The notes beneath the pieces were generated by a model, which was not told where the DNA came from, made no database searches, and saw only the letters and a program-made list of their open reading frames with translations. A stretch of DNA of 64,000 bases, from contig CAWDQZ010000005.1 of assembly GCA_963804595.1 (NCBI GenBank), forward strand, positions 54,051-118,050, given 5' to 3'. Within the stretch, counting starts at the first letter, position 1. Every line of letters starts with the position of its first letter. Position numbers and translations under genes: made by a program. This DNA comes from DASUPK01 sp963804595. Its GTDB lineage: Bacteria; Actinomycetota; Thermoleophilia; Solirubrobacterales; 70-9. Below, one piece after another: positions 1 to 8,870 of the stretch.

Positions 1-1332
1 TCCGGGTGTCCCGGGACACGTATCTCGACGCGTGGAGCGCGGCCCTCTTCGCCGGTGAGCTGGCGACGACCGCGAGCCTGCACGACGTCTCCCGCGCGGG
101 CATGAGTGCGCCCAGACCCCAGGGCGAGCCCCGTCCGTCGGACTTGCTCCTCGACGGATTCGCGCTGGTGTTCACCGAGGGGCGCCAGGCCGCAGCGCCG
201 GTGCTGGAGCAGGCGATCCGGGGGTTCGCGGGCAGCGAGGCCTCGGTGGAGGAGGTGCTCCGCTGGGGTTGGCTGGCGACCGTCGGAGCCGTCTACGTGT
301 GGGACTACGACGCCTGCCTGGCCGTCGCGACGCGCGAGGTCGAGGTGGCCCGCGAATCGGGGGCCCTCGAGGTCCTCTCCGTCGGCCTCAACATCCTCAG
401 TCAGGCACACAGTCTCGGCGGGGACTACACGATGGCCGCGCTCCTGATCGCCGAGGCGGACGTCGGTCAGAGAGACGACCGGCGCCCTCGTCGCTCCGTA
501 TGGCGCGCTGGTGCTGGCGGGCTTCCGCGGCCGGGAGGCCGAGGCCTCAGAGCTGATCGAGACCACGGTCAGGGAGTCCACGCCCGGCGGCCAGGGGACC
601 GCCATCCAGTTCGCGAACTACTCGAAGGCGTGTCGTGATGAACGGCCTCGGTCGCTACGAGGAGGCGCTCGCGTCCGCGATCGCCGCCAGCGACGACACG
701 CCGGAGCTCGTCGTCTCCATCTGGTCACTGAGCGAGCTCATCGAGGCGGCCAGCAGGGTGCAGGACACCGATGCGGCGGAAAGCGGTCTGGCCAGGCTGG
801 CTGCGCACGCCAACGGCACCGACGCCGAGTGGGCGCTGGGGATGCTGGCGAGGGGCGGGGCGCTCCTAGAGGAGGGCGATGAGGCCGAGCTGCTGTACCG
901 CGAGGCCATCGACCGCCTGGGGCGCACCCGGCTCCTGCCGGACTTCGCTCGGGCGCGGCTGCTCTACGGCGAATGGCTGCGTCGCGAGAACCGGCGCGCG
1001 GACGCCCGCAAGCAGCTGCGGCTCGCATACGAGGCGTTCCTTTCCATGGGCGCGGAGGCATTCGCCGAGCGCGCCCGGCACGAGCTCCTCGCCACGGGTG
1101 AGAAAGTGCGCAGCCGCCGCGAGGACACCCGCGACGAGCTCACCCCCAGGAGGAGCAGATCGCTCGGCTCGCCCGCGACGGGCTGACGAATCCGGAGATA
1201 GCCGCTCAGCTGTTTCTCAGCCCGCGGACCGTGGAGTGGCACCTGCGCAAGGTGTTCAGCAAGCTCGAGATCACCTCGCGCCGTCAGCTGCGCTCGGCGC
1301 TCCCCGACCCGGGGCAGGCGGTGCCCGCGTAG
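1..1332 (+). pseudogene. LuxR-family regulator, C-terminal part, frameshifted and cut by the window edge
   Basis: The coding signal moves between frames: about 6-500, then about 490-620 (ALVLAGFRGREAEASELIE), then about 620-1145 (helical repeat region), then 1146-1332. The last frame gives a clear LuxR helix-turn-helix (GLTNPEIAAQLFLSPRTVEW, then FSKLEITSRRQL) ending at TAG 1330-1332. The upstream part is alpha-helical and TPR-like, as in large LuxR/MalT-type ATPase regulators whose N-terminus would lie outside the window. Each switch can be repaired by one base, for example one more C in the C5 run near 1143-1147, so sequencing error is as likely as decay. It meets clpS tail to tail without a gap. 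Confidence 0.7.
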
Positions 1333-1623
1333 CTAGTGCTGCTCGAGCGGCGCCATCGTCAGCCCCGCCTCCTTGAGCTGCTCCCAGTAGAGCTCGGCCG
1401 GCTCTCGCGGGCCGGTCCAGACGGCCGCCTGCCCGCTGTTGTGGATCTTGTCCGCGAAGCGGTAGCCGCGATCGAGGCTGACACCGGGGATCACGCTGGA
1501 GAGCGTGTGCGCGACGTGATCGAAGGTGTTGTGATCGTCATTGAGGACGATCACGAGCCAATTCCCTCCCACGCCCGAGCCGGGATCAGCCGCTTTGGGG
1601 CGCTCAACCGTGGTCGTGGCCAC
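1333..1623 (-). CDS. clpS: ATP-dependent Clp protease adaptor ClpS
   Basis: 96 residues from a GTG start at 1623. The core shows the ClpS signature: WLVIVLNDDHNTFDHVAHTL with the conserved NDDxxTFxHV substrate-binding loop, then the helix around residues 60-75 and the AEx(Y/H)xxxL segment near the C-terminus. ClpS binds the ClpC/ClpA N-domain and delivers N-degron substrates (N-end rule) to ClpP in the cytoplasm. The length fits the family (about 90-110). An upstream in-frame extension is open but has the composition of a shadow frame, so I chose the GTG just before the conserved core. Confidence 0.9.
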   Translation of the reverse strand: MATTTVERPKAADPGSGVGGNWLVIVLNDDHNTFDHVAHTLSSVIPGVSLDRGYRFADKIHNSGQAAVWTGPREPAELYWEQLKEAGLTMAPLEQH

Positions 1624-1673
1624 GGCGCGAATGTAAAGGATTCCCCCGGGACAGCGGGGATTTCCCTGCTTAC

Positions 1674-2381
1674 CTATCCGAAGGGATTCGGGACCTGGAC
1701 GGTGACGTCGTCGAAGATCCCGGTGATCCCGGCGCCGGAGCCCGACCCCTTCGCGCCGGACGTCACCGCCGTCTGGCGGCCGTCGGGCTGATCGGCGCCC
1801 GAGTCCGTGGTGGAGACGACGCCGTGGCCGTTGACCGAGGCGATCACGCTCGTCGTCGTGCCGCCGCGGGAGAAGGCGCGGATCGCGATCACGTTCGGCT
1901 TCGTGCCGAGCTTGACGAACTTGCCGCTCCCTGAGGCCTCCAGCTTCAGCCCTGCGGCGCCCTTCGGATCCCGAAGGTACTGCCACTTGTGCTTGTTGGG
2001 GAGGACCCGGAGGATGTAGCCGGCGGTGTCGCTGCGGCGCACCCCGATGCCGACGAACGACTTGGGGGCGCTCTTCCTGGTCCCTCCGCTGACTGTGGTC
2101 GTGGCGACCATCCCCTGGTCGGCGTACTGGTCGGACGAATCGGCGACCACGGAGGAGCGGTACATGCACGAGTTGCCCTCCCTGACCGCGATCGACATCG
2201 CCTGGTTCCCCGCCCACTTGCGCTTGCACTTGTCGCCGAAGACCTTCTGGAAGGCGTTCACGTCGTCCTGGCCCTGGAACGTGTAGACCGCCACCGGAAC
2301 CGGGGCAGCGTGCGCCGCCGCGCCGGCCGCGAGGGCCCCGCAGGCGACGATCAGTGCTGTCAGCTTCGTTCTGGCTCGCAT
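1674..2381 (-). CDS. Secreted protein, jellyroll/LamG-like, function unknown
   Basis: 235 residues beginning MRARTKLTALIVACGALAAG, a typical Sec signal peptide with cleavage near AHA-AP. The mature part is beta-rich with two Cys pairs (CKRKW and SCMYRS regions). Its alternating pattern (YILRVLPNKHKWQYLRD, KPNVIAIRAFSRGG) resembles concanavalin-like/DUF1080 folds that bind carbohydrate; that similarity is my inference. It ends with a Gly/Ser-rich stretch and IFDDVTVQVP, which often closes LamG-like domains. It is transcribed divergently from the mutase gene at 2512, with a palindromic sequence in the shared upstream region. Confidence 0.7.
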   Translation of the reverse strand: MRARTKLTALIVACGALAAGAAAHAAPVPVAVYTFQGQDDVNAFQKVFGDKCKRKWAGNQAMSIAVREGNSCMYRSSVVADSSDQYADQGMVATTTVSGGTRKSAPKSFVGIGVRRSDTAGYILRVLPNKHKWQYLRDPKGAAGLKLEASGSGKFVKLGTKPNVIAIRAFSRGGTTTSVIASVNGHGVVSTTDSGADQPDGRQTAVTSGAKGSGSGAGITGIFDDVTVQVPNPFG

Positions 2382-2392
2382 CGGGCGTGAGC

Positions 2393-2409
2393 GTAACCCT
2401 GAGGGTCAC
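2393..2409. promoter_or_regulatory. Near-perfect palindrome in divergent promoter region
   Basis: The 17-bp sequence GTAACCCTGAGGGTCAC is an imperfect palindrome (arms GTnACCCT/AGGGTnAC), nested within a wider GCGTGA...TCACGC inverted repeat. It lies 12-28 bp upstream of the minus-strand secreted-protein start and about 105 bp before the mutase start. The position suggests an operator for a dimeric regulator; no regulator can be named. Confidence 0.35.
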
Positions 2410-2511
2410 GCGAGTCTGCAAGAACACCACTCAGCGGCGGTCGGAGCGGTCTTCTCCCTGCACGCAGGAGTAACCGCGCGGCGCTGGGAGGAGGGCACTT
2501 ACCATTAGGCC

Positions 2512-4512
2512 ATGAGCGAGCACCGCCTGCCCGAGCGGGACCGGCCGTGGGTCATGCGGACCTACGCGGGGCATTCCGACGCCCGCCGCTCCAACGAGCT
2601 CTACCGCAAGAACCTCGCCAAGGGGCAGACCGGGCTCTCCGTCGCCTTCGACCTCCCCACCCAGACCGGCTACGACCCCGACGCTGAGCTCGCGCGCGGC
2701 GAGGTCGGCAAGGTCGGCGTCTCGATCGCCCACAAGGGCGATATGCACACGCTCTTCGACGGCATCCCCCTGGACGAGATGAACACGTCGATGACGATCA
2801 ACGCCACCGCGGCCTGGCTTCTCGCCCTCTACGCGACGGTCGCCGAGGAGAACGGGGTCGATCACTCCGCCCTGGCCGGCACCACCCAGAACGACATCAT
2901 CAAGGAGTACCTCTCCCGCGGCACCTACGCCTTCCCGCCGGGGCCCTCGATGCGGCTGATCGCCGACACCGTCGCCTTCACTGTCAACGAGATCCCGAAG
3001 TGGAACCCCATCAACGTCTGCTCCTACCACCTGCAGGAGGCCGGGGCGACGCCGGTCCAGGAGATCGCCTACGCCCTGTCCACCGCGATCGCCGTCCTCG
3101 ACGAGGTCCAGGCCCGCGGCCAGGTCTCCGAGGAGGACTTCCCCAGGGTCTTCGGACGCATCTCCTTCTTCGTCAACGCCGGCGTCCGCTTCATCGAGGA
3201 GCACGCCAAGCTCCGCGCGATGGGCGAGATGTGGGACTGGATCGGCCGCAACCGCTACGGGGTGACCGAGCCGAAGTTCCTGCGACTCCGCTACGGCGTC
3301 CAGGTCAACTCCCTCGGCCTGACCGAGTCCCAGCCCGAGAACAACGTTCCGCGAATCGTGCTCGAGGCCCTCGCCGTGACACTCGGCCGCGACGCGCGGG
3401 CCCGCGCGATCCAGCTTCCGGCCTGGAACGAGGCCCTCGGCCTCCCCCGTCCCTGGGATCAGCAGTGGAGCCTGCGGATCCAGCAGATCCTGGCCAACGA
3501 GACGGACCTGCTCGAGTACCCCGACATCTTCGAGGGCTCTGAGGTCATGGACGGCCTGGTGGCCGAACTCGTCGAGGGTGCCAAGGCTGAGATGAAGGCG
3601 GTCGAGGAGAGGGGCGGCGCGGTCGAGGCGGTGGCCTACATGAAGGCCCGCCTCGTCGAGTCGAACCGCGAGCGGATCGCCAAGATCGAGAGCGGCGAGA
3701 TCGTCGTCGTCGGCCAGAACAAGTTCACGGAGACCGAGGACTCTCCCCTCACCACAGGCGAGGACGGAGGAATCCTTACCCCCGATCCGGCGGTCGAGCG
3801 CGAGCGAATCGCCGCTCTCGAGGAGTGGCGGTCGGAGCGCGCCCAGGCGGCCGTTGACGCAGCCTTGGAGAGTCTCGCCGAGGCCGCCCGCGACGAGAGC
3901 GCGAACATCATGCCCGCGACGATCGAGGCCGCCAAAGCCGGGGCCACCACAGGCGAGTGGGCCGGCGTCCTGCGCGAGGTCTTCGGCGACTATCGGGCCC
4001 CCACGGGCGTCTCCGAGGCGGCCGGAGGGGCGGCCGTGAACGGGGACCTGCTGGGTCAGGTCCGTGACCGCGTCGCCGAGGTCTCGGGGGAGATCGGCCA
4101 CCCGATCCGCATCCTCGTGGGCAAGCCAGGCCTCGACGGCCACTCGAACGGCGCCGAGCAGATCGCGGTGCGGGCCCGCGACGTGGGCATGGAGGTGATC
4201 TACCAGGGCATCCGCCTGACACCGGAGCAGATCGCGAGCTCCGCCGTGCAGGAGGACGTCGACGTGGTCGGGCTGTCGATCCTCTCCGGCTCCCACCGTG
4301 AGCTGGTCCCGCGCGTGGTGGAGCTGCTGCGCGAGCAGGGGGCCGACATCCCGGTGGTCGTGGGCGGGATCATCCCGGCCGTCGATGCCGCCGCCATGCG
4401 CGAGGCGGGGGTCGCCGGCGTCTACACACCCAAGGACTTCGAGATCAATCGGATCATGAGTGAGATCGCGGAGCTGGTGGCCGAGCGCCACCGCGCCGCC
4501 CAGCCAGCCTAG
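2512..4512 (+). CDS. ecm: B12-dependent acyl-CoA mutase, MeaA/ethylmalonyl-CoA mutase type
   Basis: 666 residues. The N-terminal TIM-barrel mutase domain (about 1-510) has RTYAGHSDARRSNELYRKNL, the substrate-channel motif GLSVAFDLPTQTGYDPD, and NVCSYHLQEAGATPVQE. The C-terminal cobalamin domain (about 525-660) has the base-off ligand motif GLDGHSNG near residue 541, then GLSILSGSH and VVVGGIIP. Fusion of both domains in about 660 residues, and close likeness to MeaA proteins, points to ethylmalonyl-CoA mutase (ethylmalonyl-CoA to methylsuccinyl-CoA) rather than classic two-subunit methylmalonyl-CoA mutase. MaoC, acyl-CoA dehydrogenase and malyl-CoA lyase genes within 11 kb fit that pathway. 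Methylmalonyl- or isobutyryl-CoA mutase activity cannot be excluded from sequence alone. Confidence 0.88.
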   Translation: MSEHRLPERDRPWVMRTYAGHSDARRSNELYRKNLAKGQTGLSVAFDLPTQTGYDPDAELARGEVGKVGVSIAHKGDMHTLFDGIPLDEMNTSMTINATAAWLLALYATVAEENGVDHSALAGTTQNDIIKEYLSRGTYAFPPGPSMRLIADTVAFTVNEIPKWNPINVCSYHLQEAGATPVQEIAYALSTAIAVLDEVQARGQVSEEDFPRVFGRISFFVNAGVRFIEEHAKLRAMGEMWDWIGRNRYGVTEPKFLRLRYGVQVNSLGLTESQPENNVPRIVLEALAVTLGRDARARAIQLPAWNEALGLPRPWDQQWSLRIQQILANETDLLEYPDIFEGSEVMDGLVAELVEGAKAEMKAVEERGGAVEAVAYMKARLVESNRERIAKIESGEIVVVGQNKFTETEDSPLTTGEDGGILTPDPAVERERIAALEEWRSERAQAAVDAALESLAEAARDESANIMPATIEAAKAGATTGEWAGVLREVFGDYRAPTGVSEAAGGAAVNGDLLGQVRDRVAEVSGEIGHPIRILVGKPGLDGHSNGAEQIAVRARDVGMEVIYQGIRLTPEQIASSAVQEDVDVVGLSILSGSHRELVPRVVELLREQGADIPVVVGGIIPAVDAAAMREAGVAGVYTPKDFEINRIMSEIAELVAERHRAAQPA

Positions 4513-4522
4513 GGAGGGAAAG

Positions 4523-4795
4523 ATGAGACGACTGCTGACAACCGCCGTCCTCGCGTGCCTCGTATGCGTGGGATTGCTGATTGCCGCGGTGCCGGCCGGT
4601 GCCGTCGACTGCGGCGGCGGCGTGACCGTCAAGGGCGGGACCGCTTGCTGGAAGGCCAAGTCGATCGTCAAGGAGTACAAGAAGCGCCGGAAGGGCCACG
4701 TGCAGGGGTTCGACTGCAGCGGCAGGAGCTCCGGCGGACGCATCGTCGAGGTCAACTGCAAGCTGCGGAACAAGCGGATCCACTGGGGGGCCTGA
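4523..4795 (+). CDS. Small secreted cysteine-containing protein
   Basis: 90 residues from ATG 4523 behind a strong AGGGAGGG ribosome binding site, 10 bp after the mutase stop. Residues 1-30 form a signal peptide (MRRLLTTAVLACLVCVGLLI... ending AVPAGA-VD). The short basic mature part has three Cys (VDCGGG, TACWKAK, FDCSGR) and a fourth (VNCKLR), consistent with two disulfides outside the cell. I recognise no family. An in-frame upstream ATG at 4460 would overlap the mutase gene and add a non-hydrophobic N-terminus, so the later start is preferred. Confidence 0.7.
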   Translation: MRRLLTTAVLACLVCVGLLIAAVPAGAVDCGGGVTVKGGTACWKAKSIVKEYKKRRKGHVQGFDCSGRSSGGRIVEVNCKLRNKRIHWGA

Positions 4796-4853
4796 GCCCA
4801 CTGCCGCGCGCACCGCTGGCGCCGGGGGCTGCGGGGCGCTTCAATAGGGAGAG

Positions 4854-5420
4854 ATGACCGAGCTCAACGGAGATCGCTCCGCGTGGCTGCGCTGCTACCG
4901 CTGCTGGGCCCGGGACCTCGAGGTCCAGATGCACTACGACGCGATCCTCCGGATCGATCCGGAGAGCGGCGAGCCCGCCGAGCGTATCGACGAGGTCCAG
5001 GAGGCGGTGGTCCAGTGCCTGCGGTGCCTCCATGACCAGCCGCACCTGACGATCCAGGACGACAAGGTCGTCCCCATCGAGGATCGCTGGGAGCGGATGG
5101 TCGCGGGCACCCCCTGGGTCGCCTCCTGCACGGTGACGGTGGACCAGGACCAGGTCGAGAGCTGCTCGGGGCCGGAGGCGGCGGAGTCGCTCACCTACGG
5201 CTCCTTCGGCGAGGCCGGGACCCGGGAGTTCTTCACCCACGTCCGCTTCCACAAGCACGACGAGGAGCGAATCATCGTCCACCTGCTCGTCGAGCTCTAC
5301 GCGCGCTCCGCCGAAGAGGCCACGGAGGTGCTCGAGGAGGCCTCCCGCGGGGTGCTCGAGATCACCTCGCTCGCCGAAGAGTCCCGGCCGCCGGCGCACG
5401 CGCCGGACGAAGCCCACTAG
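4854..5420 (+). CDS. Conserved hypothetical protein with Cys pairs
   Basis: 188 residues, acidic, without signal peptide or membrane segment. The N-terminal third has two CxxC pairs (LRCYRCWARDLEVQMHYD near residue 14 and VQCLRCLHDQPH near residue 54), compatible with a small metal site. The remainder looks like a mixed alpha/beta domain (RFHKHDEERIIVHLLVELYA) ending in a helix and a Pro/Ala-rich tail. I do not recognise the family. It has its own start 58 bp after the secreted protein and the same strand, so it may share a transcript. Confidence 0.65.
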   Translation: MTELNGDRSAWLRCYRCWARDLEVQMHYDAILRIDPESGEPAERIDEVQEAVVQCLRCLHDQPHLTIQDDKVVPIEDRWERMVAGTPWVASCTVTVDQDQVESCSGPEAAESLTYGSFGEAGTREFFTHVRFHKHDEERIIVHLLVELYARSAEEATEVLEEASRGVLEITSLAEESRPPAHAPDEAH

Positions 5421-5474
5421 CCGCAGACCAGCGCGATGAGCATTTATGAGCGCCGCTCGCTAGGTTGGCCATCG

Positions 5475-5939
5475 ATGCGAAAGCCGCTGACAGTCACCAC
5501 GATGCTGCTGCTCTTGACGGCCCTGGTCCTCAGCGGCGGAGCAGCCGCCAAGAAGCACAAGCGGCTCAGGCTGACCTGTGACCAAGCCACGGAGGCGATC
5601 TCCATCACCGCCGAGCAGTACCGGGCGCGCTACAACGCGATGGGGTACACGATCGAGCCTGCGCCCTACGGGCTTCTCGTCGGCGGTGGTTGCAAGAACG
5701 TCGGCAAGCTGACCCGGCGGGGAAGCGCCTACATGGCGGACGTCCACTACGCCGACGACGGCAGCCCCCCGTTCCCCGGCGAGACGAACCCGGACGTCTA
5801 CGCGTATCACTGGCAGTGGAACGAGATCGTCACCCGTACCAAGAAGGGCCGGCTCCGGACCTCGGTCAGCGATTTCCGGTGCACGAGAGAGGCACTCGGG
5901 CCGCCGCCCGAATACGACATCCAGGTCCTCCCCTGCTGA
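5475..5939 (+). CDS. Secreted protein of unknown function
   Basis: 154 residues from ATG 5475. Signal peptide MRKPLTVTTMLLLLTALVLS, cleavage after GGAAA, then a basic KKHKRLRL segment. The mature domain has four Cys (LTCDQAT, GGCKNVG, FRCTREA, VLPC), probably two disulfides, and aromatic-rich strands (VYAYHWQWNEIV). No family recognised. A start at 5436 is open but would delay the hydrophobic segment by 13 residues. The 3' end overlaps the convergent gene at 5866-6150. Confidence 0.65.
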   Translation: MRKPLTVTTMLLLLTALVLSGGAAAKKHKRLRLTCDQATEAISITAEQYRARYNAMGYTIEPAPYGLLVGGGCKNVGKLTRRGSAYMADVHYADDGSPPFPGETNPDVYAYHWQWNEIVTRTKKGRLRTSVSDFRCTREALGPPPEYDIQVLPC

Positions 5940-6150
5940 CGGGGGCTACTCGGCGCGGCTTCGGCTTCTCTTCCCCGGGCGCGCCGGGGTCCTTGATCGC
6001 CTCGCCGGCGGCCTTCGCCTTGTCCTTCAGGCTGCCCTGGCCCGTGGCGACGTCCTTGAGCTCATCGGCGTCCTCCTTGAGGGCACCGGTTCCACCGCGC
6101 TTGTTGACGATCTTCTTCGCCTGATCGGTGAGTCGTCCCAGGTTGACCAT
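5866..6150 (-). CDS. Small helical protein resembling MT0933-type antitoxin
   Basis: 94 residues with AGGAGGAGA just upstream of ATG 6150. The first 55 residues (MVNLGRLTDQAKKIVNKRGG, then ALKEDADELKDVA, LKDKAKAAGEAIKD) are charged and helical, like MT0933/Rv0909-type antitoxin or CsbD-like stress proteins. The last 35 residues run antisense to the end of the secreted-protein gene (74-bp convergent overlap) and look non-native, so the real stop may have been lost by an indel near 5940. No toxin partner is adjacent. Confidence 0.5.
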   Translation of the reverse strand: MVNLGRLTDQAKKIVNKRGGTGALKEDADELKDVATGQGSLKDKAKAAGEAIKDPGAPGEEKPKPRRVAPVSRGGPGCRIRAAARVPLSCTGNR

Positions 6151-6164
6151 CTCTCCTCCTATTC

Positions 6165-6680
6165 CTATCCGGGCTCCTTGCGGGGCACAAGGACCGCCCG
6201 CTTGAACTCCGCCACCAGTGTCCCATCCTGGTTGAAGGCGCGCGTGTGAACTCGGACGATGCCGCGGTCGGGCTTCGATTGCGAGGGCCGCACCTCGAGG
6301 ACCTCCGATTCGACGAACAGGGTGTCGCCGTGGAAGACGGGGTTCGGGTGGCTGAGCTCCTCGGTCGCGAGGTTGGCGATCGCCTTGCCCGAGACGTCGT
6401 TGACGGTCATGCCGAAGATGAGCGAGTAGACGTACGGGCCGGCAACCACGTTCCTGCCCTGCTGACTGTTCTCGGCGTAGACGTCATTGATGTGGAGCGG
6501 GTGGTGATTCATCGTCAGCAGGCAGAACAGGTGATCCTCGGACTCCGTGATCGTCTTCGCCGGCCAGTGCTTGTAGACGGCGCCGACCTCGAACTCCTCC
6601 AGAAAGCGGCCGTACTCGTGCGCGCCGGACGCCTCGCGCTCGGACTGGTCGGTGGTCAGCTGGTGGTTCTCGTCGTTCAT
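6165..6680 (-). CDS. mch: MaoC-family dehydratase, mesaconyl-CoA hydratase-like
   Basis: 171 residues, hotdog fold. YGRFLEEFEVGAVYKHWPAK, then LTMNHHPLHIND (hydratase 2 motif position with catalytic Asp/His) and PVFHGDTLFVESEVLEVRPS are hallmarks of the MaoC mesaconyl-CoA hydratase group, which hydrates mesaconyl-CoA to beta-methylmalyl-CoA in the ethylmalonyl-CoA pathway. It is the last metabolic gene in a minus-strand run that includes an acyl-CoA dehydrogenase, and the mutase and malyl-CoA lyase for neighbouring steps are 2-6 kb away. Substrate is inferred from family likeness and context; other MaoC enoyl-CoA hydratases look similar. Confidence 0.75.
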   Translation of the reverse strand: MNDENHQLTTDQSEREASGAHEYGRFLEEFEVGAVYKHWPAKTITESEDHLFCLLTMNHHPLHINDVYAENSQQGRNVVAGPYVYSLIFGMTVNDVSGKAIANLATEELSHPNPVFHGDTLFVESEVLEVRPSQSKPDRGIVRVHTRAFNQDGTLVAEFKRAVLVPRKEPG

Positions 6681-6691
6681 CGGCGCGGCAT

Positions 6692-6725
6692 GTTATGCGA
6701 GGGCGCCCCGAAGGGGCGACCCGTC
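6692..6725. repeat. Hairpin repeat family, copy 1
   Basis: GTTATGCGAGGG followed by stem CGCCCC (6704-6709), loop GAA, stem GGGGCG (6713-6718), an unpaired A, then CCCGTC. The outer GGG pairs with CCC across the unpaired A. It sits between the winged-helix gene stop (6725-6727) and the MaoC start (6680). The same layout with different stem bases occurs at 16397-16443 and 26739-26778. Confidence 0.7.
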
Positions 6726-7828
6726 TAACTCTGGGCAATCGCGGCCTCCACGCCTTCGAAGCGGGCGATGTCCGCGATCTCGGCCTCGATCGCCGCTCCG
6801 AGCCGCTCCCGCTCTGGCTTCGGGAGGTTGAGAGAGATCTCCAGCCGCCCGCCCTTCCGGGAGGAGCGCCAACCGCCGACCACGATGCCGTCCTCCTCGA
6901 TCACCGGCCTGATCCAGCCCCCACCCCCCTCCTTGACGTGGATCGCGTGCTCACCGGTTACCGAGAAGGAGCGGTCCTTCCAGCCGAGCAGGTAGGTGTC
7001 GAAGTTGCCCAGCATCCTCAGCTGGCCCGTGCGCGGCAGACGCGGCAGGCCGCCCCGCGGAACCAGCATGACCTCGTCCCCCACGCGAACCTCCTCGATT
7101 TCGTTGGAGATCGCCTCGAGACCCGACCGCACCTCTCGCAGTCCGAGGCCCGACCAGTAGGCGAAGTCTCGATCCGTCGCGGGCGCGAAGGCCCGCAGGT
7201 AGACCCGGGCGAGCTCCGCGCACGCCCTCTCGCGGTCGACCGTGCGGAGCTTTCCGAGCCAGTCCTCGCGTCGGACGAGGCAGGTCTGCTTGCCGCGGTC
7301 CGGCCCCAGGCAGGCGATGCCCGAGGTGACCGCCAGCCCGACGATGTGCATGCCCGTCTGGGTGCTCAGCCTCACCCCGGCCGTCTCGACTCGATCCCGC
7401 GCCTCCGTTCGGGTCAGCGGCCCCTCCTCCGTCAGCGCGCGGCCGATGACCCCGAGCGCCTTCTCCGTGTCGCGCGCGCGCAAGCCGAGGTCGCCGAGGC
7501 GTCTGCGCTGCCAGCGCTCGATGTCCGGCTCGAAGATCGGGAGCCACCAGCCCGCGTCCTCGGTCGGGATCAGGTGGATCGTCATCCGCATCACCCAGGT
7601 GCGAAGTAGCGAGCGCTCCTCGGTGCGGGCGCGCCCGACGTCATCGGCGCTCAGCGATCGGCTGCGCGATCGGAAGCTGAGCGGCCCCGCGTAGACGTCC
7701 TGCGCCTGTGCCCCGGCGATCGCTCTGGCGATCTCGGCAGGGTCGTCAGCCGAAGGCGGCCGGTGAAGCAGCTGGGTTGCGGCACGGAGCCGCGCCAGCC
7801 GGGCCGGATCGATCCCCCTCGCCGGCAC
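6725..7828 (-). CDS. Winged-helix DNA-binding protein of the AlkZ/HTH_42 family
   Basis: 367 residues, the usual family length. Near residue 40, AGAQAQDVYAG carries the QxQ motif that in AlkZ-type DNA glycosylases is catalytic, and three winged-helix modules are predictable along the chain (RTWVMRMTIHLIPTEDAGWW, LTRTEARDRVETAGVRLSTQ, TGQLRMLGNFDTYLLGWKDR). Characterised members unhook DNA interstrand crosslinks or excise alkylated bases; many actinobacterial paralogues are uncharacterised, so the substrate is open. It lies between the SCP2-like gene (6 bp) and the hairpin repeat. Confidence 0.8.
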   Translation of the reverse strand: MPARGIDPARLARLRAATQLLHRPPSADDPAEIARAIAGAQAQDVYAGPLSFRSRSRSLSADDVGRARTEERSLLRTWVMRMTIHLIPTEDAGWWLPIFEPDIERWQRRRLGDLGLRARDTEKALGVIGRALTEEGPLTRTEARDRVETAGVRLSTQTGMHIVGLAVTSGIACLGPDRGKQTCLVRREDWLGKLRTVDRERACAELARVYLRAFAPATDRDFAYWSGLGLREVRSGLEAISNEIEEVRVGDEVMLVPRGGLPRLPRTGQLRMLGNFDTYLLGWKDRSFSVTGEHAIHVKEGGGGWIRPVIEEDGIVVGGWRSSRKGGRLEISLNLPKPERERLGAAIEAEIADIARFEGVEAAIAQS

Positions 7829-7834
7829 CCCGGC

Positions 7835-8200
7835 CTAGTGGACCTTCTTGGTGCGAACGCGCTGCTCGTGGCGCTCGACGACCTGGGCGATCAGCTTCTG
7901 GATATTCGTATCCCCGCTCGCCCGGATGTGACCGTTCTCGACTGCCTCGATGTAGTCGCTGACATGCCCTTCGGTCGCCAGCTGATTGAAGTCGGAGCGT
8001 GGGATCGCCACCGAGACCCGCGCGTCCTGGGTCGAGGCCGCCTTCGTGATCTTGGGACCCGGCACCTCGACGCGGAACATCTGGACGTCCCCCCTCCCGC
8101 GGAGCTCAAGCTCGAAGACCAGCTTGAGCTGCGCGAGCGCGGGCACCTCCGCCTGAAAGCGGTCGATGGCGGTTTTGATCAGGTCCTGGGTCGACGCCAT
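7835..8200 (-). CDS. SCP2 sterol-binding-like protein
   Basis: 121 residues with the SCP2 pattern: N-terminal helix (MASTQDLIKTAIDRFQAEVP), an antiparallel sheet (KLVFELELRGRGDVQMFRVE), a VSVAIPRSDFNQLATEG segment and a C-terminal helix ending HEQRVRTKK. SCP2-fold proteins bind lipids or acyl chains in the cytoplasm. It is packed 1 bp after the SDR and upstream of the AlkZ-like gene in the acyl-CoA dehydrogenase operon. No ligand can be assigned. Confidence 0.6.
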   Translation of the reverse strand: MASTQDLIKTAIDRFQAEVPALAQLKLVFELELRGRGDVQMFRVEVPGPKITKAASTQDARVSVAIPRSDFNQLATEGHVSDYIEAVENGHIRASGDTNIQKLIAQVVERHEQRVRTKKVH

Positions 8201-8201
8201 C

Positions 8202-8866
<665 letters not shown>

Positions 8867-8870
<4 letters not shown>

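Noticed and set aside
2410..2511. Possible cobalamin riboswitch before the B12-dependent mutase
   Set aside because: No B12-box-like sequence or the expected multi-helix leader is visible in the 102 bp available.
2431..4773. Long open minus-strand frame of about 780 codons opposite the mutase gene
   Set aside because: It mirrors codon bias of the real gene in high-GC DNA; translation is Asp/Leu/Gly/Val-rich with no domain. The plus-strand mutase is unambiguous.
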